Below are positions 32,168 through 42,601 of a stretch of 64,000 bases of DNA, one piece after another. Source of the DNA: Trichosporon coremiiforme (taxonomy: Eukaryota; Basidiomycota; Tremellomycetes; Trichosporonales; Trichosporonaceae); NCBI GenBank assembly GCA_039545355.1, contig BCJJ01000016.1, forward strand, positions 434,001 through 498,000. The letters run 5' to 3'. The notes under the pieces were generated by a model. It saw only the letters and a list, made by a program, of their open reading frames with translations. It was not told the DNA's origin and searched no databases. The translations under genes were made by a program, and so were the position numbers. Every line of letters starts with the position of its first letter. Position 1 is the first letter of the stretch.

Positions 32168-33753
32168 ATGTCCAACCCCTTCACTTCCCCGCCCCAGCGG
32201 CGTCCGGCAGATCTCCTCATCTCAACGGCAGACAGCGAGGTCGAGTTACCAGAGTTCGGCTCACCGTTAAGCTCGCCACGCTCGCAGAGGTCACAGAATA
32301 CTCCACTCCTGCACTCAATGAGTGCCTCGCCGGCGCCGGGCCAACACCCTTGCGAGGCTGGCAGCTCGTCGCGACCGCGATCACCGCCACCGCACCTTGC
32401 CCGACTCCTCAATGAGCCGATAGCCCGCCCTTACTCTCCGAGTGCACGGTTAGCCGAGAACGGTGGCGCTCTGGCTGGTGATCCGGCGCAGGAGCACACA
32501 TCGCTCTTCCCCGAACGCCATGGCCCCTCGGCGAGGTGGTACCATGGTCCGATATTCCAAGCCGGCATCAAGCTGGCCATCTTGTTCGCCGTGTTCTCCA
32601 CTCTCTGCATCTTGACGTTCTGGTTCGGAATGCCAAAGGTTGAAGCGTAAGTGGCGCCGCGTCATCGTGTTCCGCGTTACTGACATTCTAGTGAGGACCG
32701 CCCCGCTCTGAAGCTCCCACGGAGCTTCGACGATCTGAAGGCTCTCAAGTGAGTTGATCGCAAGCAACTGTGCTAACTCTCTCCAGTTCGCTGCTGCACA
32801 AGTACAAGACGCTTTACCCGGCGCGAATCATGCTCTGCGGCGTTGTGGCGTACCTCTACGTGCAGGCCTTCACGCTCCCCGGCTCCATGTACATTTCGAT
32901 GCTGCTCGGTGCAGCGTTTGGCATTATTCCGGGTCTTATCCTGTCCTGCTTCTGCGAAGCGACTGGATCTGTGCTGTGCTACACGCTATCGGCTATTCTT
33001 GCGCCGCCGTTACTGGAGCTGCCATTCTACCGCACGCGCCTGCAGACTTGGCGGACGAAGATCATGGGTGACGCAAGCAAGGGACAGCAGGCGTCGTGGG
33101 ACAGCGTATTCACTGTGCTGGTGATTCTGCGCATTCTTCCCCTCCCTCCGCACTGGATTGCAAACTTTGTCGCGCCGCATCTGGGTATCAACGTCGCGTT
33201 CTTTTGGCTCACGGCGTTCATCGGTATGATACCTATGTCGGTGATTCATGTCATGATTGGCTCGTCGCTTGACCAGATGACGTCTGCGGATGACTTCCAC
33301 CTCATTAGCGTGCGGAACGTGCTCGGCCTGGCTGCTGTAATCGTCGCCGTCCTGATCCCTATCACGCTAAAGCGCATCTTCAAGAAGGACTTTGGTGACC
33401 TCGCCGACACGCCCGCGGGGCAGCAGGACGTGGACCACATCGATGATATCCCTGCGCCCCAGCCGATCGAGTTTGACGAGCACGGCCTTCCCAAGGGCTA
33501 CCAAGAGGTCGACGGGGGTGTGCGCGTCGCTGGCGGCCCAGCAGAGGAGGAGGAGCTGCTCGTTGACGTTCCAAAGGCCAAGTATACGCCTCGCGGACGA
33601 CCAATCGACGTGCTCACAAACTTTGACGACGAGCCGCCGCAGGGCTCATTCTACGAGCTCTCGATGGCGCGCCCGAAGCCGAAGCGAGTCTTCGGCGGCA
33701 AGGCGAACCGCAGCTACGGCACGCTCGACGCGGGGCCGAGCCGCAAGAACTGA
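32168..33753 (+). CDS. VTT-domain membrane protein (TMEM41B/DedA/Tvp38 superfamily)
   Basis: Three exons: 32168 to about 32647, a short exon (EDRPALKLPRSFDDLKAL) near 32692-32750, and about 32787-33753. The first 130 residues are Ser/Pro-rich and cytosolic. A transmembrane helix follows (LAILFAVFSTLCILTFWFG). The VTT core reads VAYLYVQAFTLPGSMYISMLLGAAFGIIPGLILSC, CEATGSVLCYTLS, then VLVILRILPLPPHWIANFVAPHLGI and FFWLTAFIGMIPMSVIHVMIG; these are the re-entrant loop glycine/proline patterns of the superfamily. Known relatives are ER or Golgi phospholipid scramblases needed for autophagosome and lipid-droplet biology. The C-terminal tail is long and acidic to basic. I cannot tell TMEM41B-like from Tvp38-like with certainty, although the LPGSMYIS sequence favours TMEM41B. 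Confidence 0.85.
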
Positions 33754-34132
33754 ACTTGGCAATGAACCCTCATAGACTGTAGCCGCGACAACACATAGAT
33801 CGATCCGAGCTGTATGTTAGCTGTGTAACTCAAGGTGCGATCAGTCAGTGAGGGAGCGCCTGCGCGTCGCGAGAGGGGCACCCGACACAGGGCGATGCTT
33901 GGCAAGCCATGCAAGGCTGCGGCGATAGTGCCACAGCAGCCATCCAGTGCGAGGAGTGAAAGGAGGGCCCGGCCTGGGACTCAGGGACGGGAGCAAAACG
34001 TGTCCACCGCCCGATCACCGTCAGTGTGTGCTGTGCAGCGTGCCGTGAGTCATCGAAATCTTGAGAACCTGTCCTACTTCCCCTCTCCAAGCATACACCA
34101 TCATCCCTCTCAGCGTCACCACCACGACCACC
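33754..34132. other. Short intergenic region
   Basis: About 380 bp between two rightward genes: the terminator of the VTT gene and the promoter of the next. No TATA box, RNA or repeat seen. The last 60 bp (CCCTCTCC, CACCATCATCC) looks like a leader. Confidence 0.4.
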
Positions 34133-34853
34133 ATGGCGAGCTACCAGCGGATCCCGACGTCGGCGCAGCAGGCAGACGAGCAGGACGAGCGCGACACGCT
34201 CTCGCTGCAGAACCCGCTGACGCAGAGCTCGATTGACGAGTTTAACCGTCCCCCGCCCGCGCTCTGGAAGCGCATCGCCGTCCTCGCCGCCATCATCCTG
34301 CTCGGCTGGGGAGCCGTCAAGATTGGCCAGTGGGGCGAGAAGAAGAACAATCCCGAGATCATCTACGCGACTCGGTAAGTGTTTGCTCCACACGGCTGTT
34401 TCCCTTCTTGTTTGTGTAGTCCCCAACTCTTCTTTGCGTTTTGCGTGTTGGCAATCACACACGCGCATTTTTATCTCTCTCTCTCAGGACTCAAATCCCC
34501 ACTCAGACCCCGTGTTAAGACTCGTGCGCATGCTAATACTCGCTGATAGATATTCGGACGAGTTCCGCTACCGCCCCGCCGAGTCGCCCGTGATCACAGA
34601 ATACCTCAAGGACGGGCGGATCCGGCTGCGGGGCGCGCACCCCGCTGGCGTGGGTGTGCCGCCGAACAAGATGCCGCTCCGGCCGGAGCAGAAGGCGTAC
34701 CAGGACCAGAAGAAGCGGGAGGAGATCAAGGAGCGCGCACTGAAGAAGCTCGAGGATGAGAAGCTCCGCAAGAAGCAGCGCAGCAAGGCGGCCCGCGCCA
34801 AGAGCAAGGCGAAGGCTGGCAAGAAGAATGTGGACGGCAGCAAGGAGCTGTAG
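34133..34853 (+). CDS. Small membrane protein with basic C-terminal helix, unknown
   Basis: Two exons, 34133-34374 and 34550-34853, encode about 181 residues. The 175-nt intron ends in a long CT run (TCTCTCTCTC region) before the second exon. The N-terminus is polar (SYQRIPTSAQQADEQDERD). One transmembrane helix is clear (IAVLAAIILLGWGAVKIGQW), preceded by WKR. Then come RYSDEFRYRPAESPVITEYLKDGRIRLRGAHP and a strongly basic, likely helical tail (KKREEIKERALKKLEDEKLRKKQRSKAARAKSKAK). The family is not recognised by me, though similar short proteins occur in other basidiomycetes as far as I recall. The basic tail might bind membranes, RNA or the ribosome. Confidence 0.65.
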
Positions 34854-35020
34854 TTAATATCCCCTCTCTTATCTTCCCTCATATCCCCAACCCCCCCCCA
34901 CCCATGCCTCCATCCGTGGAGCGCACCCCATCGAACACTGTAGACCAGACATGATAGCACGACATGACATTCATCCTATTTTGCACTCCGTCTTTTGCTG
35001 CTGAACCTTCTACCTGTCAA

Positions 35021-35799
35021 CTAATCGACCCAGTAACCATTCTCCTTGTGCCATTTCTCAATACCTTCGGCCGGTCCATAGTCGTTGTAGACCTTGAACC
35101 CCTCGGGCGTCGGGACATAGTCGGGACAGCTGGCACGGAGGATGGTGTACCCCTTCCCCTCGGGGACCTTGGGCAGCTCAGAGTCAATGACAGAAGCCGA
35201 GGGATAGATCCACTGCGGCCACTCGGGATGCGCGTTCCAGAGCACAGACGAGCAGTGCTTGCAGAAGCCGCGCTTCGAGGTCGCCGTCTTGGTCGGCTTG
35301 TCATTCTTGTCGAACGCGAGTGGGGGCTGGTACTCCCTGTCGTGTCAGCTTCCTGCATAGCTCGGACGGTGGTGCATTGTGGATGATGGCACAGCGCTTT
35401 TCGGTCTGGAGCTGCACTGATATAAATACCAGAGAGCAGGCGCACCCTGCCCACATTGGAAGGCTCACACAATGTCCTCCTTGCCCTGGGTGATCTTGAG
35501 CGTGTCCGTGTTGCCCATAATGTTCACCGAGCCCATGTACCCGCCAATCTTGCGGCAGATGGAGCACTGACATAGCTGTTGTCAGCTGGCAGAGTTTGTG
35601 CTAGTTGCAACACGAGGCTGCGGCCGAAGAAGACTCACTTGGTACGGTACAGGCGTGTTGGACTACAAGGTCAGCGACAACTCCCCCAATCCATCGTGTC
35701 AACTTACGTCAAGCTCAAACTTGACCCGGCGGCAGTGGCACGATCTGGGGTCAGCTATCAAACGCTGGCTATGTCTTACCCCTCGAGATGGACTGGCAT
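35021..35799 (-). CDS. GFA/CENP-V-fold zinc protein
   Basis: Five exons. The start is MPVHLEG at 35799, with the zinc motif split over exons 1-4: SCHCRRVKFELD, SNTPVPYQ, then CSICRKIGGYMGS and, later, RGFCKHCSSVLWNAHPEW. The Cys pattern (CHC, CSIC, CKHC) is that of the glutathione-dependent formaldehyde-activating (Gfa/CENP-V) fold. Length is about 165 residues. In bacteria Gfa condenses formaldehyde with glutathione, but many fungal members have unknown activity, so I give only the fold. The last exon reads GPAEGIEKWHKENGYWVD. The 3' end is convergent with the preceding gene, 167 bp apart. Confidence 0.85.
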
Positions 35800-36875
35800 T
35801 GTGGTCTTCCTGGTGTGGTGTGTTATGAGAGGGGAACAGTGGGAGGAAGGTCGAGATGAGCTAAGGTGATGTGGGCTCTGGATTCCGGCGGAAGTCACTG
35901 GGCACTGAGTCGTGTTCGTTGCTGATTGCTGACTGTCGTTGATGAATGGATGAGGGGCCGTTGACAGCGATGTTGCAGTTGTCGTAGTGATTGATGTCGT
36001 CTGACGTGTGCTGTGAGAACGGGGAAGACCGTCAAGCTGACTAGATAACAAACGCCGGTATGACGGAATGACGTTCGGTCTAGAAGGTGACTCATCCCCT
36101 CGTGACAGCTGCGTTAGGCGCCGACTGCTCCGTGCCACCATGCCCCTTCAGGCATCCAGCTATCCAGTCGCACCTCGGATCCTCAGACTCCACCCCTGCA
36201 GATACGCGGATCGCACAGAAGGAGTAGGAACCGAGGGAGAAGCTCAGCTAGCTCAGGCGAGTGCGGCGAAGTGGCCGCATGCTCGCCGCTCGGTCAATTT
36301 TCAGGATGCGCTGATCTCCTAAGCTCACGGGCGGTGTGCAGATGGACCATGTGCGTCCACGAAGCACCCACTCACCGACTACCCCTAAACGCTGGGCGTT
36401 CCTTGCACCCCTTTCCCTTCCTCCCTTCTCTACGCCCTCTTATGCCCTCTTATGCCCTCTTACGTCCTCTTACGTCCTCAATCGCCCTCCAGTCCCGGCC
36501 CTTCTAGCCCTTCCGCCCTAGAGTTAACAATCAGGCATGTGCTCGTATCGTGGCAATCGCTATCATATCAGTAGTAATCAGGAGATAGGGATAAAGTTGG
36601 TTAGCGCGGCAAGATACAGATACGATAGCGACAGAGAGTGAAAGCACACTTGCATTGGCATTGCATTCGTTTGTATCGTGTAACAGTCGTTTTGGCTATT
36701 CTTCAGACATGTTTTGCTCTTCCTTCTTCCATTCTTTCCCCTCGCCGATCTCGGATGCGGCGTCTCGGTCTCAAAGTCCCTCGACGACCCGCTCCCGGGC
36801 AGCCGGCCAATGCCGGATCACCCAGTCCACTCGCTGTCGGAGCCCGCTGCCGCAGACTGCAGACGTGCGGCAGAC
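35800..36875. other. Intergenic region with decamer repeat and hairpin
   Basis: About 1.1 kb between the GFA gene promoter and the SET gene 3' end. It holds a 10-bp tandem repeat (36431-36480) and an imperfect inverted repeat (13-nt arms, 12 matching, at 36557-36569 and 36619-36631). I can support no gene. Confidence 0.45.
36431..36480. repeat. Five-copy 10-bp tandem repeat (TATGCCCTCT type)
   Basis: Five tandem copies of a decamer related to TATGCCCTCT (variants TACGCCCTCT, TACGTCCTCT, TACGTCCTCA). It lies in a CT-rich run about 400 bp beyond the SET gene's stop. It is likely a simple microsatellite. Confidence 0.85.
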
Positions 36876-37700
36876 TTACTCCTGCGCGGCCTTGAGCGCG
36901 CGAATGTGCTCGTTGACAACGCTGCGGTCCTCGAGCTGCTTGAGCGTGATGTACTTGGCGCCGCGGATCTGACCGAGGCACTGCTCAGCACCACACGAGC
37001 AGTCAAAGCCCTGCGCCATGTCCCACTCGGTGCTCGGGTAGAAGAACGTGATGTCGTCGCCCTCCTTGAGGCCCTTGGGGCCAACAGTGACCTCCCACCT
37101 GGACGGCGAACCGGCGTAGAGGCGCATCTCGGCCGTCGGGGCGCACGAGTGGTTCACTGGTGGTTAGCGCGAAACTCGGATTCGGCAGTGCGGACCGGGC
37201 GGTGGGATTTCGGGGATCGACACTGCAGTCGTCGGGCGTGAATTGTGAAGGTGAAGGGAGTGGGGGGTATGGGTGATCTGCGCGCTGGGAAACTCACTGA
37301 AGAGCAGGTCCGAGTTGAGCTCAAAGTGGTCGTGCTCGCCGGGACCGAACTGCACGGACGAGTAGGCCTTGACGGGGGCGATGGAGATGTTCTTGAGGGG
37401 CGCCAGCTGCTCTCCGGGAGCATAGGCCTGTTTTCTGTCAGTCACCTTTCCCACTGCCGCAAGTTGTGGTTCGCTTACACGGTCAGCGACGAGCTTGGAC
37501 GAGTAAGCTTCAACGCCGTCCTGGGCGCTCTCCTGGAAGACGACATGGAAACGGCCGGGGTGGTCGGGGCTGTAAGTCTTGGCGTTGCCGACAGGCTTCG
37601 ACCAGGTCTGAGGCGCCTCACGGGGGAGCTGAGACGCAACGTCGCCATTCTTGAGCGAAGGGACGGGGATGGGGTGGCCGTTGATGAGGTCCGCAGTCAT
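36876..37700 (-). CDS. Minimal SET-domain protein
   Basis: Three exons from ATG 37700, giving about 230 residues. The first has RFHVVFQESAQDGVEAYSSKLVADR, the second KNISIAPVKAYSSVQFGPGEHDHFELNSDLLF, and the third the SET core MNHSCAPTAEMRLYAG (the family NHSC motif), LKEGDDITFFYPSTEWDMAQ and a post-SET cysteine cluster FDCSCGAEQCLGQIRGAKYI. Splicing across an intron of about 147 nt makes the F-M-N junction. SET proteins are lysine methyltransferases using SAM; this one has no extra chromatin domain, as in small SET proteins of bacteria, plants and fungi that may act on non-histone targets. The intron inside the core is longer than most in this window. Confidence 0.82.
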
Positions 37701-40609
37701 CTTGATGGGAGATATGGTGCCGGTTTTGGGCGAGGGGAGGCGCAGAGCACGGAGCAAAGAGGGGAAGGGAGGGGAGGGGAAGGAGGTGGGGGGGAGGGAG
37801 TGACCACTGGGTGATAGGAAAAAGAAGGAGATAAGACAAGGGCGGGGAAACCCAGTAGATATATGGCACCCGAACAGCCTCGCGTCTACCGACTGGGAAG
37901 AACCTGGCATGGTCGACTCGTACAGCCGGCAGCGCATGGCGGGCTTATTGCCCGGGTATCTTGATCTCTTGGCGGGATGTACGGTCATCCGCTTCTGGCG
38001 GAGCGCCAGTCTCGCTCTAAGCGTGGTGATGGGGTGGCCCCATTGCCTCGAGCGTTTGTGCAGTGTGTGTGCCGCCCGTGCAGGGCGGCTTCAAGCAGTG
38101 TCGTTGCGCACTGCAGTTGGTCGCTGGGTACGCTGGGCACCCAGACGTTGTCTGGGTGTGCGGCGGTACGCCAGTCCGGCGCGGCATCAACCGCCAGTGT
38201 TGCGTGCAGCAGCCTGCGTCAGTTACGCCTACGTCAGGGCTGCCAGGGTTGATAGCGCCAGGGCAAGAGGTATTCTCGCATTCTCAGGGTTGCGTGCTCT
38301 GCAACCTCTACGAGCTCATGGGGGTCCACGGAGCCTAAGCGGCATCAGACTGTGTCCAACCAGACTGCGTCCTTCAACTCGCAGTTGGGTGACCCGGCTA
38401 CCTGCTTGGAACAGCACAGCACCCGCGCCTGCCTGCACCGCGAGGAACATCGAGGAACGTCCCTCGCAACCTATGTCTTGGGTGATCGGATTGGTTCATC
38501 GGACACACGACAGCTACGCCAGCCCCGCCTGACATCACCACTCCTCGACGCCTCCCAGCCGCCTGGGACCACACGTACCAACCAGCGCAGGGAGCGAGCA
38601 AGATCGCGAAACGCGAGATTGAGCGTCGGCCACCGGAGCATGGCCGCTCGTCAGCTGAACGACCCAATCCGTCGACACCTTTCCCCGGCTCCCCGGGTGT
38701 CGGCAAGATTGTTCAGATTGCCCCCGCCCGCTTGCCTTCGAGCTCTTTGCCTCCGCTGCAGCTCGGCAAGCTCTGGACCGAGCACTCCGAGTCGGAGGAC
38801 GCCCCGCACACCCCCCAGGCGAAGGGCCGCAACATTGCAACATGCGCGCATGACGCCGGCCGCCGGAAGGACAGAGAAACTGCGTCGCAGTGCTGCTCCT
38901 ACGCTGCCTGTCAAGTCGTGCCTATTCGACGCGAGAAAGAGCGCAAAGAGCCACATGTGGCTTAGGGCGATAAGGATAAGCTTGAGCGTCATGTGACACA
39001 CCGCTTGATGTGTACAGGCTTCGCTTCTCGGGCTCGTTGATTGGACTTGGTCGCGGAACGCTCCGTGCGCCGTCTGATGGGTGTTGTGCGACCCACAACC
39101 GAGTCCACAGACCGACCACGCTGGGGGAGCGCACAGAGCGCAGCAGCCGGCGGCGGCGCCCACCGTCCTATTTCGAGCAAGGACGGGGCCACTACGGTTT
39201 CCTCGCGTTCGAGAAGCAGCACACTAGCACACGGGCGTGCGTCGAAGGCACTGCCGCGAAACCCTCCGAGAAGCCGTCCGAGAAGGCTGGAGGCGGCCCG
39301 AAGGCGTCACTGTGCGCCGAGCCGAGTAAGCGTCCAAGAAGCTCGAACGGCCGGCTACCCCGGCTACGTCGTGCCGTCCCTGGCGCCCGAAACAATGGAA
39401 CGAAGAAAGACGTGCGCGTCGTTGTGGTAGCCTCGGCGCACACACTCTCACTGTTCACTGGCGGTCCTTCCCGTACCCCGTTCCGTCACAACATGCTGCA
39501 CCAAGGTCTGTGCGCCGAGCGACCGAGTCGAGCGAGTCGACTCTGATCGTGCCGCAGAGGCGTGCAGTTGACGGCGAGAGCCGCTCTGCGCTGTCGAGCG
39601 CCTCGAAGACTTCTGTGATGGCCTCAGTGTTCCGATGCTCGACGCTGACGTCCTATGTTCACTGGGCCCGATCCCCGATCTGCAGCGCTGTCTTCCGCAT
39701 GGCCTGGCTCTTCCCACGCCCCATTCTCCGGTTACCTGACCCGCGGTAACGCTGTGGACCAGTGAATGGATCGACATTACTCCGCCCTTCCCCGCGTTCC
39801 TCCACTCCTGTCACCTCGATCAAGCTAAGCATTCCTCCGCTCGTTGGACAGCCAATACCGCTATTCTTTCCCTGATAGCCTCGTGACCTGGGCATTCAAG
39901 ACTGGGTGATCTGGAAGTGTCGGAGACGGGGAAAATGGCAAACTCACCTCCACTCTCGTCGGTGACGACTGCTACACCTCCACTCAACACTGGACGTGCT
40001 ACAACCTCCACCTCCACTTTATGGCGGAGGGACGGAGCGTAGCAACGAGCGACGGAGGTATAGCCTTGCAGAGCGACTGCCTCCACTCTGCTCGCGCTCG
40101 CCTATGTCGAAGGCTCCTCAATAGCGAGCTTCCCAGGCTTGCCGATCCGCTACCTACTGGGCTCCCTCTCGCTACGTTTCCCTGCCCCGTATTTTGTCTC
40201 ATTCTCGCGCCCCATGTACTTCCTTTTCTCGAGGCACCCAGCCAAAGTCCATGCACTAAACAACTTTCGGGCTTCGGATTCAGGTCTCCAGCCTCTGCAT
40301 AAGCCCCTGGCGAGCCACGCCCGATCATGATCGGTCCCCCCGTCCCGTGGTGGCTTGTGGGCTGTCTGCGTGCCCTCTAGCAGGCTGCAGGCGAGCCAGA
40401 CGGTGGCCGAGGTCATTAGGCGATCGACGACAGCGGATCACCAATACGGAGCAGCGTGCAACCCCCGATCTCTCATTGCCGTTCCGAATGCTCATGCACA
40501 GCTTGCATATCTGCTTTACCCGGATTACTATGTACAACTGCTGTTTCGTGGCTGGTTCGTACTATTCTTTACTACCATTGACTTGCGGCGAAGCCCGCCC
40601 GGCTCGAGC
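37701..40609. other. Gene-poor 2.9 kb stretch
   Basis: No supportable gene. Overlapping long open frames exist on both strands (38352-38996 on the + strand, 214 codons; 38651-39163 on the - strand, 170 codons), but they are Ser/Arg/Pro-rich, lack any domain and lack a convincing set of splice sites. No transposon ends, tRNA or TATA box seen. Could hold a non-coding RNA or a decayed gene. Confidence 0.5.
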
Positions 40610-41794
40610 TTAGAGGAAAGGCCTCTCCGCCTGGGGCGTGATGCGCGCGCCGTGCCTGCGGCTGCCGGGGACACCGTCAAAGTCGGCGAGAGCGCTGTGC
40701 GCCGTGATGCGGTTGTCCCAGAGGACGACGGTGCGCGGGCGCCAGCGAACGCGGACCTGGAAGTCGAGTCCGCGCTCAATGACCTGGTACAGGAACTCGA
40801 GGAGCGCGGCGCTCTCCTCGTCCTTGAGCTCGACGATCTTGCGCGAGAACACGCGGTTCACGTACAGCGCCTTGTCGCCAGTGACGGGGTGGCGGCGCAC
40901 GAGGGGGTGGATGTTCTTGACGGGCTCGCGGCGGACGTGCGCGTACGCCGTCAGCTTGGGGTCGGCTCCCCTGTCACGGGAGAAGGCGGCCTGCTCGTGG
41001 CCAGAGTGCACGACGTGGAGCGTCTCGAGGTAGGCCTGGAAGCTGGGCGAGAGACGGTTGTAGGCGGCACGGGCGTCGACATAGGCGGTGTCACCGCCGG
41101 AAGTCGGAGAGTCGTATAGCCAGAGACCGGTCAGTCCGGGAGGCTGGAGCTCGTAGCTCACGTCGCTGTGCCAGCCGACCGAGGAGACACGGTCGGGAAG
41201 CGCGCTGGAGCTGCCGCTGCGCTTGTCAAGTCCGTCTCCGGGGTCCTCGCCCCAGGCGCGGTAGACGAGGTGAAGCTCGGGAAAGCCCTTGGGCTGGCCA
41301 CTGGTGGGGTGGATGTGGTTGCGACCAAAGAAGGATCCCCAGTCATTGACCTGCCAGCTTGGGTCGCGGTCAATGAAGTCCTGGTCGCGGAACGCGACGA
41401 CACCGCGCTGGGCAACGTAGAGGGCGAGCTGCTGGCGACCAGCAGCGTCAAGCTGGTCAAGCTGCACACCAGAGACCTCCGTACCGAACTCGGGAGTGAG
41501 GTGGTCAATCTCAGCCTCGGCCAGGAAGGCGCGGGGGTCGGAGTGCTTCTTCGCGGCGTGGCCAGGGTCGACGTGCTCGAAGGGATGGAGGGTGTCGTAC
41601 GTCACGTCCCGGTCGAAGGAGGGAAGGAGGTGCTCGTATGGGTAGGCGGACTTGGGCTGGCCAGACTCGGAAAACCACTGGAGTTTCTTCTTAGCCGGCT
41701 GGGCAGTGTCCTTGTTGGCGTTGTTGGAGATCTTCAAGTCCTGTACTGAGGGGAGGGCCGTCTCGGGCTGGGTCTCGGTCGCGATGGGGGCCAT
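40610..41794 (-). CDS. TauD/Jlp1-type 2-oxoglutarate/Fe(II) dioxygenase (sulfonate)
   Basis: A single exon of 394 residues. The Fe/2OG motif is WHSDVS (H-x-D), with the distal His in NRITAHSAL and the 2OG-binding Arg in RRHGARITP. Typical TauD pieces include FGTEVSGVQLDQL, LALYVAQRGVVAFRDQDF, FGRNHIHPTSG, LYDSPTSGGDTAYVDARAAYNRLSP and VHSGHEQA. Known relatives cleave taurine or alkanesulfonates, releasing sulfite for sulfur assimilation; fungal Jlp1 responds to sulfur limitation. Substrate here is inferred. The N-terminal 60 residues are extra and Lys/Ala-rich. No intron is needed. Confidence 0.9.
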   Translation of the reverse strand: MAPIATETQPETALPSVQDLKISNNANKDTAQPAKKKLQWFSESGQPKSAYPYEHLLPSFDRDVTYDTLHPFEHVDPGHAAKKHSDPRAFLAEAEIDHLTPEFGTEVSGVQLDQLDAAGRQQLALYVAQRGVVAFRDQDFIDRDPSWQVNDWGSFFGRNHIHPTSGQPKGFPELHLVYRAWGEDPGDGLDKRSGSSSALPDRVSSVGWHSDVSYELQPPGLTGLWLYDSPTSGGDTAYVDARAAYNRLSPSFQAYLETLHVVHSGHEQAAFSRDRGADPKLTAYAHVRREPVKNIHPLVRRHPVTGDKALYVNRVFSRKIVELKDEESAALLEFLYQVIERGLDFQVRVRWRPRTVVLWDNRITAHSALADFDGVPGSRRHGARITPQAERPFL

Positions 41795-42601
41795 GGCTGC
41801 TAGGTGGTTCTCGCTGGCTGTGTTCGTGTGGTTGATGAGGGGCAGTAGTCCTCAGTTTCCAGCTGTTATATGCGAGGAAGATCGTCGTGGAGAACACCTC
41901 GCTGTCGGACATGAGCGGCAGCGGAGATGAGCACGCAACTCTTAGTGACGAGTTAACTGGTCGTCGGCAGGCTTCGGGGAGAGTTTCTGCTTGCTATCTG
42001 ATATCGGGCCGACCTTGACGAGACCATGGGCCCACCTAGAGGTCAGTCCTTGCACATGACTTACCCCGGATGTGACTTCATGTCTTCTGCCAGCATCCAT
42101 CGACATGTCCAGGCGCCATCAAAACGTTGGCTGACGTGCTCGCGGCGTTCAGGCACAGATGTCGGCGGTCTGCGATGCGCACGAGTGTGCGCGTAGTGAG
42201 TGCACTGACGCCGACTGCTTAGTGAGCAAGCTGGACCTGCATGGGTGGAGTAACGGACGATGACAGATTTCGGTGTCGGTTGTGGATGAGGCGAACAGAC
42301 TCCGCGATGGCGTCAACGGAGATCACCGGCACCTCGTGTGCAGTCGCATGCCTTGATTCGCGTGCGCTCCATCACCTGTGCTCGCGCGACCGATCTTCCT
42401 CGCTAGGCATACTGCGCCGAGATCTTCCTCGCTAGGCATACTGCGCCGAATGTTATTCGCTACTTAACGCTACGCATGGCTGGCCAGCTCTGAACTGCAG
42501 CCCAAGGTGAAGCCTGCGCCTTCGGTTAACATGAATATGCTATGCCATCTAGTTTACAAAACGTCTATGCACACTGCCTAACCCATCTACAACTCGGCCG
42601 T
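41795..42601. other. Intergenic region with a 29-bp duplication
   Basis: About 800 bp between the dioxygenase promoter and the bromodomain gene 3' end. It contains a perfect 29-bp tandem duplication. I see no supportable gene, TATA box or RNA. Confidence 0.45.
42392..42449. repeat. Perfect 29-bp tandem duplication
   Basis: A 29-bp unit starting GATCTTCCTCGCTAGGCATA is repeated head to tail without a mismatch (42392-42420, 42421-42449). No gene overlaps it. Confidence 0.9.

Noticed and set aside
36557..36631. Imperfect inverted repeat with 13-nt arms (12 matches)
   Set aside because: One short imperfect pair with a 49-nt loop in AT-richer DNA could easily be chance; kept only as a note.
38352..38996. 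214-codon open frame on the + strand
   Set aside because: Arg/Ser/Pro-rich with no recognisable domain, overlapped by other long frames. Not supported as a gene.
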